Shown here one piece after another: positions 57,901 through 64,000 of a stretch of 64,000 nt of DNA. This DNA is from Aphrocallistes beatrix (lineage: Eukaryota > Porifera > Hexactinellida > Sceptrulophora > Aphrocallistidae), in NCBI GenBank assembly GCA_963281255.1, contig OY725500.1, forward strand, positions 682,001-746,000, written 5' to 3'. A program made the position numbers and the translations under genes. Below the pieces are notes generated by a model that saw only the letters and a list, made by a program, of their open reading frames with translations, had not been told where the DNA came from and did not search any database. Within the stretch, counting starts at the first letter, position 1. Each line of letters begins with the position of its first letter.

Positions 57901-59309
57901 CCAGTGAACTGCAAGATCTCTCTTGTAAGTTGGCTCTTAACGAGTCACAAGCTACCAAACTCACTTCTTTGGAAGAGAAACGTGTTTCTTTGGCAGCAGA
58001 AAACGTGAAACTTGCAGCAGCTCTTCTAGAGAAAGCTCAGCTGATAGATAAGTTGAAAGGGGAGAAGGAATGTCTGGAAAACCGATTGAATCAGATGATT
58101 AGACAGCTGGAAGATAAAGTTCATGAGTTGAGAGCTATTAACACTGACAAACTCGACTTAGAGAATCAACTAAGCAGAAATTCACAGCTGCCCAATACCC
58201 AGGGAACAGGAACAGCTGAAGAGCTTTTGAATCGGACTAGAAACGAGTTAGAATCTTTCCATCTTAAACACGTTTCTTGTCTGCGCGATCTTTGGAACAT
58301 TTCGCAGGGTACCACCACTCCACGTGATCCTTCATTCAACCCAACCTACGAACAGGTGAGAGAAGCAATTTCACAGAGAATACAAACTGGAAACATTGCG
58401 AAATCTAACAGCTACATGCTATCCCACTCTCTTCCAACCACTGCAAACTCGAGTCCTAACGCGACACTCCTCTCAATCACTCCGACCGCTTTTTCACACC
58501 ATTCCCCTGAAAACCCCCCTTCTCTCATCTCCTTCAGAAGTTCCCCATTCACTGGAGACGTCGTGTCATTGCAGGAGAGAGTCAGGGAAATACAGATCTG
58601 GTATTTGTCCGCTCAGTACACAACCAAACCAACGTGTCAAGCTTGGAAACAGCATTTATCTGGGCTCGAGAATAAGATAGGCAGACAGCTCGCTGACATG
58701 AATGCAGCATTGTCTAGAGGCGAAACTGTCCAAGCTGCTAAGCTCCTGAAACGACTCAAGAACAAAATCGAAGTACTCAGCAACTGCTCAGTTACAGTTG
58801 GGAAGTTAGAGCATGAGTGTAACGACCTAGATAACTATCGAGTTCTCTTGGAGTACATAGATTTCCTGCAAAGAGGAGCTCCTCACAACAGATCGACTGA
58901 ATCTCTTCTCTCACGGAATAGACAGAACGGTGTGGAAGATCCTCTAATAGCTCTAGCTGAGAATGGAAATGGACGTCAGCTTTTCAAGCAAGACTACGAT
59001 CCATATCCAGATTTCCGTAATGAAATTGACCATCTCAAACAAACAGAACAGATTCTCCAAAAAAGGGCAGACGCACTTACAAGCACAGTTAAAGCTATTA
59101 ATCCCGTGAAAAGTGGTGTTACTTTCCGCGGAATCGTAGTGAACCTCCACTTCACCCTTTTGTTATTCTTCTTATTAGCCTTCGCTTACATTTTAATTGG
59201 TCCTTTCCCCCAAAGTCTCCCCATCATCAGACATAAATTGTTCAACGGACAAACGTTTTCATTGATGAGTTATTTCTACGATCCCTCTGATTTCAAACCA
59301 AGTATTTAA
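51924..59309 (+). CDS. Tail-anchored coiled-coil protein, KASH5/IRAG-like architecture
   Basis: Five exons: 51924-52292, 53044-53337, 53944-54264, 56885-57381 and 57677-59309. Phases match (0, 0, 0, 2), giving 1037 residues. An N-terminal region around residues 60-145 (VSEVVDTVRRCM... REKFDLALDSWIHSV) resembles the degenerate EF-hand fold of KASH5 and related dynein-adaptor proteins. Long coiled coils follow (about 190-320, 330-400, 495-640), then a helical region with QIWYLSAQYTTKP. A single membrane segment sits near 984-1003 (FTLLLFFLLAFAYILIG), with a short tail of about 35 residues ending DFKPSI. That predicts a tail-anchored protein of the ER or nuclear envelope. KASH tails usually end PPPX or PPTX, so membership is uncertain; a golgin-like protein is possible. 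Intron 3 (2.6 kb) contains two minus-strand coding units. Confidence 0.72.
52353..52690. repeat. Inverted repeat rich in CCCCCC/GGGGGG in intron 1
   Basis: GGGGGGCGATTCCCCCCCAATAATG at the left and CGCCCCCCCCCCCAATAATT at the right, bounded by CATAGCC and GGCGATG-like ends in reverse. Looks like a non-autonomous element; ends not exact. Confidence 0.35.
54300..54533. mobile_element. hAT-like MITE, CTAAGTTGACTAATTCAT family
   Basis: A 234-bp copy, inverted relative to 6710-6944. Perfect 8-bp target duplication GTCTCAAT at 54292-54299 and 54534-54541. In intron 3 of the coiled-coil gene, 35 bp after exon 3. Confidence 0.88.
54640..55398 (-). CDS. Beta-propeller (NHL-like) gene fragment, antisense in an intron
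   Basis: Open in one frame from a splice acceptor (TCTATTCAG, exon start 55398) to a stop at 54640: 252 codons. The first Met, at 55188, would give 182 residues. Blade-like repeats are visible: IYLLDHTTREVSVINTKRQR, WLYVTDTFQHCVNVFDVTG and LLYLCDNGNSRLLVLTLE. It resembles the propeller half of the NHL protein at 9990, but the coiled-coil half is missing and no upstream exon is apparent before the next gene at 55871. It is either a 5'-truncated pseudogene or the last exon of a gene whose first exon I cannot see. It lies on the minus strand inside intron 3 of the coiled-coil gene. Confidence 0.55.
   Translation of the reverse strand: MDYSGSLAFDDRTDSIYLLDHTTREVSVINTKRQRIIVSARSGHFPWSIKCVNSWLYVTDTFQHCVNVFDVTGRHLFTRFSKYVNNPREIEVYGNLLYLCDNGNSRLLVLTLELYIVSVIKVDFPTDVILLRDEVMVYSSERHAVTVLNEGNKQPEHYSIDSRIKGYEQMHRCRRTMDGKLILFNSNSAQLLYIDEITFKLAKMMSFQGTMCLNYMEMHPDQNKLAILYKKENVETKDTKDIVHLTYIHLSP
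55871..56278 (-). CDS. Small Gly/Ser-rich-headed protein with HSGV...NC motifs
   Basis: 135 residues, single exon, antisense within intron 3 of the coiled-coil gene. The N-terminus is Gly/Ser-rich (residues 1-15). The body has GVTHSGVKVTTESGGSYLIH, then KGDGYG, and a C-terminal NYNLLWDNCNDASGRML. A His in an H-x-GV context followed by a later Asn-Cys recalls permuted NlpC/P60-LRAT/PPPDE thiol hydrolases. That is a pattern resemblance only, and catalytic function is not established. A TATATAAG box 56 bp upstream of the ATG supports independent transcription. Start chosen as the first Met after that box. Confidence 0.65.
   Translation of the reverse strand: MGTGSSSGGGGGGFSYDIGTQPGLTSLYNERITKAEHVSRPLSSGSGMGVTHSGVKVTTESGGSYLIHKGDGYGKSSETVVVDAKHMSDKWTTGAVNPNPSGTVGDLVKTGGANYNLLWDNCNDASGRMLKQTQK
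56334..56343 (-). promoter_or_regulatory. TATA box of the small antisense gene
   Basis: Minus strand reads CTTATATAAG, 56 bp upstream of the ATG at 56278; this would place transcription start near 56305. Confidence 0.55.
56626..56794. mobile_element. pogo-like MITE, CAGTCAGGGTCGCTTATT family
   Basis: Left end CAGTCAGGATCGCTTATTGT after TA, right end ATAATAAGCGACTCTGACTA before TA. In intron 3, 90 bp before exon 4. Confidence 0.78.
57444..57589. mobile_element. pogo-like MITE, CAGTCGACTCCGCTTAAT family
   Basis: Ends CAGCTTCGACTCCGCTTAAT and GATTAAGCGGACTCGACTG with TA on both sides; in the last intron of the coiled-coil gene. Confidence 0.75.
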
Positions 59310-59670
59310 GAAACACTCTTGATTTCACTCTACAAGTAAGAGATATACATCAATCACTTTATTTTCTAGCTCCACTAGTTCAGCTCATTCAGTCTCCGTA
59401 GTTGGTATTGTATATGGAACTTATTCCTTTGTATCTGTAATATATTCATTCTCACAGCTGATTGTTGCTTTACATTTACTTGAACCTTGAACGTGTTTTA
59501 TGGCAATCATTGTACGTACTTACTTCACATTAAATTGGGATTATCACGCACCCTGTTAGGTATAGGGCTGGGGTCATTGGTTCATTAAAATGTGTAATTT
59601 TATAATTTGTGTACTTTTTCTCAACTAAATTCTAAGATTTTGTAGTAGACGTATGCATACATATTAAACG

Positions 59671-60945
59671 ATGCACAGAAGAAATAAAAAACGACAAAAT
59701 AATACAGTGAAAAAGTTATCTTGGAAACTTTTTCATCAAGTTGGAGCTATCAAAAATTCAATTGGAATAGATGAAGAGTTCGCCTTACAAGATCTCATTT
59801 TTTCACCAAAGTTCTCTTGGCTGGCCTGTGTGCTATTGTTTGTTGCAGAAATCATAGTCAACATCCTTGTGATAATCCGCGTTCCTTACACAGAGATTGA
59901 TTGGAAAGCGTACATGAGCGAAGTTGAAGGATTTATCAACGGAACACTCGACTATTCAAAGTTGAACGGGTCAACAGGTCCTTTAGTATATCCTGCTGGT
60001 TTTGTATACATATATTCCGCGCTTTATTACGTAACCGCTTTTGGAAGGAATATCTTCCTTGCACAAGTCGTATTCGCGTTGATTTATATGACCAATCTAG
60101 CTGTAATATTTCGCATGTATCTCAAGAGCACTGAGATACCACCTTACATGTATGTGCTGCTGAGCTGTCTAGCTTATAGGGTGCATTCCATTTACGTTTT
60201 ACGGTTGTTCAATGATCCCATTGCAATGCTATTCCTCTACACAGCAGTCTACATGTTCGTATCCAACAGATGGTTCACGGGCTGTGTACTATTCAGCCTG
60301 GGAGTGTCTGTTAAGATGAGCGTGCTACTTTTCGCACCTGGTCTCCTAGTTCTGCTGCTACAATTCCATTCTCCATTCCGTACACTTCTCTACTTATTTA
60401 TTTGTGGTATTACGCAGGTAGTACTGGGACTACCTTTCCTGTTATCACATCCAGTCAGTTACCTAACTCGAGCCTTTCAGTTCAACAGACAGTTTCTTTT
60501 CAGATGGACAGTGAACTGGAAGTTTCTTCCAGAGCATATATTCCACCATCGTGCTTTCCATTTAGCTTTGCTTTTGGCTCTACTATCCTTACTCATCCTA
60601 TTTCTGGTCTACAAATGGAATTCTATCAAATTTAGACCCCTGATCGATTTTAACCGCATTTCGCCTATTGGAGAATTCTCTATGGAAACGCGTTGTCATA
60701 TTTTATACGTTCTTTTCACGTCCAACTTTTGTGGAATTGTCACCTCACGCACACTCCATTACCAATTCTACGTGTGGTACTTCCATACGCTGCACTTCCT
60801 TATATGGAAGACGAACTATCCTGCAATGTTGGGTCTCTGTCTGCTCGGTCTGATCGAGCTGACTTGGAAGTTAGACCCCTCCACTCAGTGGAGCTCTGCG
60901 CTTCTGCACGCTTGCCATTTTGTCATATTAGGAAAACTATTTTGA
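59671..60945 (+). CDS. ALG3: ALG3 dolichyl-P-Man:Man5GlcNAc2-PP-dolichol alpha-1,3-mannosyltransferase
   Basis: ER-membrane glycosyltransferase (GT58) that adds the first lumenal mannose from dolichyl-phosphate-mannose to Man5GlcNAc2-PP-dolichol in N-glycan precursor assembly. 424 residues in one exon (human 438). The first lumenal loop carries the family signature: VPYTEIDWKAYMSEV, then GPLVYPAGFVYIY. Further blocks are RLFNDPIAMLFLY, GVSVKMSVLLFAPG, AFQFNRQFLFRWTVNWKFL and SRTLHYQFYVWYFHTLHFL. About ten hydrophobic segments. The N-terminus is basic and cytosolic (HRRNKKRQNN). An AATAAA signal lies at 61005-61010, 60 bp past the stop. Confidence 0.96.
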   Translation: MHRRNKKRQNNTVKKLSWKLFHQVGAIKNSIGIDEEFALQDLIFSPKFSWLACVLLFVAEIIVNILVIIRVPYTEIDWKAYMSEVEGFINGTLDYSKLNGSTGPLVYPAGFVYIYSALYYVTAFGRNIFLAQVVFALIYMTNLAVIFRMYLKSTEIPPYMYVLLSCLAYRVHSIYVLRLFNDPIAMLFLYTAVYMFVSNRWFTGCVLFSLGVSVKMSVLLFAPGLLVLLLQFHSPFRTLLYLFICGITQVVLGLPFLLSHPVSYLTRAFQFNRQFLFRWTVNWKFLPEHIFHHRAFHLALLLALLSLLILFLVYKWNSIKFRPLIDFNRISPIGEFSMETRCHILYVLFTSNFCGIVTSRTLHYQFYVWYFHTLHFLIWKTNYPAMLGLCLLGLIELTWKLDPSTQWSSALLHACHFVILGKLF

Positions 60946-61252
60946 TTGTTTCAATGTTTAAGTACGTGAATTTGATTTTATTTATCAATAGGCGTGAGTT
61001 TTACAATAAACAGGGTCTTCGTTTTCCTGCAAATTTTTAATTCATTTTGCCTCACTCGAGCAAAACAAAAATCTCATCGATCCACTTGAAACTTTCCTCC
61101 TCAATTTTCTCCCAGTTACATATCCCCCACGTATTAGTTTAAGCCTAGAAAGAATTGAATTTCTTCTTTACTTGAATCTTAACACTGGATACTTATATGA
61201 AATTCTGGTAAATTGTAATTATTATAATTTTAGATATAATCTAGTCGAGTGT

Positions 61253-64000
61253 ATGGAAAACACAACTGAGTCTTCGAATGAGGAGAGTCCTATGATAATA
61301 AGTGTGTACAGTTTATCTGAAGGAATAGTCACTGACTCTGTTAGAATGCCAGAAGAGAGCAAAAATTTAAACATGAAAAAAGAAATTAAAATTGTATCAT
61401 CAGTCGATAAGAATCATGGCAAATCGATAAAAGGTGAAAATGGACTTGATTTGGACCCGAGAGAATTCCTGAAACAATTTTCTCCTTTTGGAAAGGTGAA
61501 ATCTGAGAATACTTTGGATTTTCACACCCCTGTCGTACCCCAATTAAATGTTAGACAACCTTCCCCCTCGATGCAGAGATCTGTGTCAGTTCCTGTCGGT
61601 ATGAATTCTTCTTTCAAACCCAGAGTGGAAGCTTTCACTTTTCCTCGTCCTCCACTTTCGGTTTCAAATCCTTTCAGACAAAGTGCACCTCGTTTCTCCC
61701 CAACTCAAAGGTTCACAGGACCTGGCCCCCCACCCCCACATGTCCTCATTCGTGGCGCTTCGCAACACAATTTCCGATTTCCGACCCAGCCGGGATTCAC
61801 ACGGCTGCCTGTACCCCATTCCACCAACGAGCGAATGAACACTTTTATCCGGCCTACTCAGGGCCAAGCTACTCGTCCCTTTCCAGCTTATATTCCCACA
61901 TCAAAACCAGTACCACTACACACTATTAACTTCGCCCGTCATCAGATAGGATCCGTTCCGATGGATCAGTACGAACCGATGCAAGTGGATTTGCCTACTT
62001 CCAGCAAACCTTTGCCTCCTCACGAGTTTACTAAATCGGGTTTATTGGGTACACAGCAACCTTTCAGTTTTACAGCTCAGCCAACCTCAAATCCTGTTCC
62101 ACAGAACTCAATTCTGTCCACTCTTCATCCGCAAAGTATTGAAATGAAAATCGTCCATTTTTTGAGAATATGTTCTTCCTCTCAAAGTTCGCTGCAAATC
62201 GGCCAAGCAATTGGAACTATGCGGAAGAAGGTGAATGCAGCCGCGAATCGATTAATAAAAGAAAGTATAATATCAATAACGAATAATTCACAACCATACG
62301 TGTACATACTCAACTCAGGATATTACGACTCATCGAATGATCCCACAGATGCGAGTCTGAAAAGCAAGAAACGCTCCATCTCTCCTCCAGAGTCAGCTAA
62401 TCCTCCGAAATCGCGGCGAATAGACAAAACTGGACAGGAATTAAACATGGACCCTGTGAGTTTGCTATCGAGTATCTGCAGTAAGGAGAGACTCGGACTA
62501 ACATACCAGGTCGTATCTCATGAGCAGAGAGGAGCTCGCACGAAGATTGTGATGCGGGTTAAGGTGGGGAATAAGGTGTACACAGCTACTGGCAGTAATA
62601 AGAAGGATACGAAGAAAGATGTGTCGGATTTAGCGCTCAAGGATATTCTAGTTGCAGGTAAGCGCAACAGATAATTGAGACAATATACAATCAACTCTGC
62701 TTAATCGGGACAACCGCTTAATTGGGACAAGTCTCCAGGAACGGAATGGTTCCCATACATAGAAGCTAATACTAAATTTCATCTGTTAATTGAGAACTCC
62801 ACTTAATCGGGACAAAATATCCGGGACCAAAGTGTCCCGATTAAGCGGAGCCACCTGTACTGATCTGAACACGGAAACTTCCAAATACGGGCAAGTTCGT
62901 TTCTTTTGAACTTCCATTCATCATATCAACTCACTGTTCGACTAAACACAATATGATTATTCCAATCTCATTAACACCTTTGATCCATCGTTGTAGATTC
63001 CTCCAATTCTGATCTGAACACTCTTTCCGAACTCGGACAATTGGACACGAGCAATTTCCATTCAGAGATAGCTGCAAAGTCGCAAGAGTTCTTCCTTCAC
63101 GTTATTTCACAGGTCCCAGAGGCTCAAGCTGGTCGTAAGGTAGTTCATAAGATTAAGTTTCCAATCCATACTTAACATTAATTCAATTCAATATCTCACT
63201 AAGTTGGAATTTGATCCATCTCCATTGGATGATGATCTGGAGAAAGTTATTTGTAAGATATCCAGGAATTTGTTTTGAAAGAAGGATTTAATTACAGAAG
63301 AATCAGTCTAACTTTAGTTAATCACGTTTGTTGAATAATATCAAATCGATACTAGAGTTCTGAGATAATCCAATTTAGAAATTTCTCATTGTTTCCTGCA
63401 TACTTCCAACACAACTTCCAAATCGTCTTTATGATCATTGTAAAATGAGGAAAACAAACGCACTTTAAAAGGCGAAAATGGTGCCATAATTCAATGATGA
63501 ATTGATATTGCATTTGAGATTCGAATTTTCATTTTTGAAAAATTTTCATTGATTTCGTCCAAATTTGAGGATTCTGAACATATTTTGAGATGAATACTGT
63601 CAGTTTCCAGGAGCTTTGCCCCTGGACCCCACTAGGGGGCTTACAGCCCTCCTCATACCACCAGCTGACGACTGGTCCCCTATAGGAAATCCTGACGAAG
63701 TCCCTAGTAGTGGCACTTCAAAGTTTGTAAATAAACAGACATGGCACCCCCATCCAATCTAATTGGGAAGTCCTGCTGTTCTAGATTCTAGGTTTGCCTG
63801 ATACTCCATAGGTATTCGCCTGCATAATCTTACAGACCCCACAAGACGACTACTTCATCGTGTCCGTGGGGTCGGGAACACGTTGCTGTAACGGATCTGT
63901 TATCAGCTGTAGCGGAGATGTGCTACACGACACCCACGCAGAGATAATCGCGAGAAGAGCTCTCATTCGCTTTCTCATGCTTCAACTCAAAGAATACTTC
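61253..64000 (+). CDS. ADAR: ADAR, dsRNA-specific adenosine deaminase (5' part; runs off the window)
   Basis: Nuclear enzyme that deaminates adenosine to inosine in double-stranded RNA. Exons 61253-62657, 62997-63139 and 63812 onward; phases match (1, then 0). A long disordered Pro/Ser-rich N-terminus precedes a winged-helix Z-alpha-like domain (about 297-355: EMKIVHFLRICSSSQSS, KKVNAAANRLIKES). One dsRNA-binding domain follows (about 398-468: GLTYQVVSHEQRG, ending KKDTKKDVSDLALKDIL). The deaminase domain starts at EFFLHVISQVPEAQAGRK|V, and the zinc/catalytic HAE motif is present in GDVLHDTHAEIIARRAL. The window ends 20 residues later. The frame is open above the chosen ATG to 61172, and TTATAATTTTAG at 61222-61233 could be an acceptor, so the N-terminus is provisional. 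Z-alpha plus one dsRBD resembles a trimmed ADAR1. Confidence 0.92.
62688..62857. mobile_element. pogo-like MITE, CAGTCGACTCCGCTTAAT family
   Basis: Ends CAATCAACTCTGCTTAATCG and CGATTAAGCGGAGCCACCTG with TA on both sides; in ADAR intron 1. Confidence 0.75.

Overview
The window looks like the nuclear genome of an early-branching invertebrate. The protein-coding genes are metazoan: a MyD88-type adaptor, a Gbeta subunit, an NAAA/acid-ceramidase-type amidase, PGM2, ERO1, ALG3 and ADAR. They carry few, short GT-AG introns and sit in AT-rich DNA packed with small DNA transposons. NHL/coiled-coil proteins with decayed siblings are the style of expanded sponge families. A sponge, perhaps a glass sponge, is my best guess, but that is inference. 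A 400-base run of N at 34242-34641 is a scaffold gap.

Layout. 0.8-3.4 kb: MyD88-like gene (+, 3 exons, introns full of MITEs). 4.4-5.4 kb: intronless Gbeta (+). 7.7-8.8 kb: intronless amidase (-). 10.0-11.2 kb: NHL protein (+), with decayed relatives at 12.3 and 13.4-13.8 kb. 14-18 kb: pogo-like and hAT-like MITEs, one pair nested with both target duplications intact. 18.4-42 kb: a repeat-rich block whose main component is a multicopy, intron-containing mini-gene family I do not recognise (about ten copies, mostly minus strand; the best plus-strand copy is at 38.2-40.5 kb). The block also holds hAT elements, an inverted pair of coiled-coil exons and a 73-unit 12-bp palindromic minisatellite. 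42.2-46.1 kb: a duplication of the PGM2 5' end separated by palindromic and tandem repeats. 46.0-48.1 kb: PGM2 (+) with a tRNA-Tyr inside its only intron. 48.6-50.4 kb: ERO1 (+). 51.9-59.3 kb: a five-exon tail-anchored coiled-coil protein (+) whose third intron holds two minus-strand coding units. 59.7-60.9 kb: ALG3 (+). 61.3 kb to the end: ADAR (+), cut by the window edge.

Functions: innate signalling (MyD88), G-protein signalling (Gbeta), lipid amide hydrolysis, glycogen/nucleoside sugar metabolism (PGM2), and ER protein maturation (ERO1 for disulfides, ALG3 for N-glycan precursors) next to RNA editing (ADAR). I see no sign of co-regulation; neighbours are probably independent genes.

The most unusual material is the mini-gene family at 18-42 kb and three minisatellites built on the self-complementary pattern GTGTNNNNACAC.
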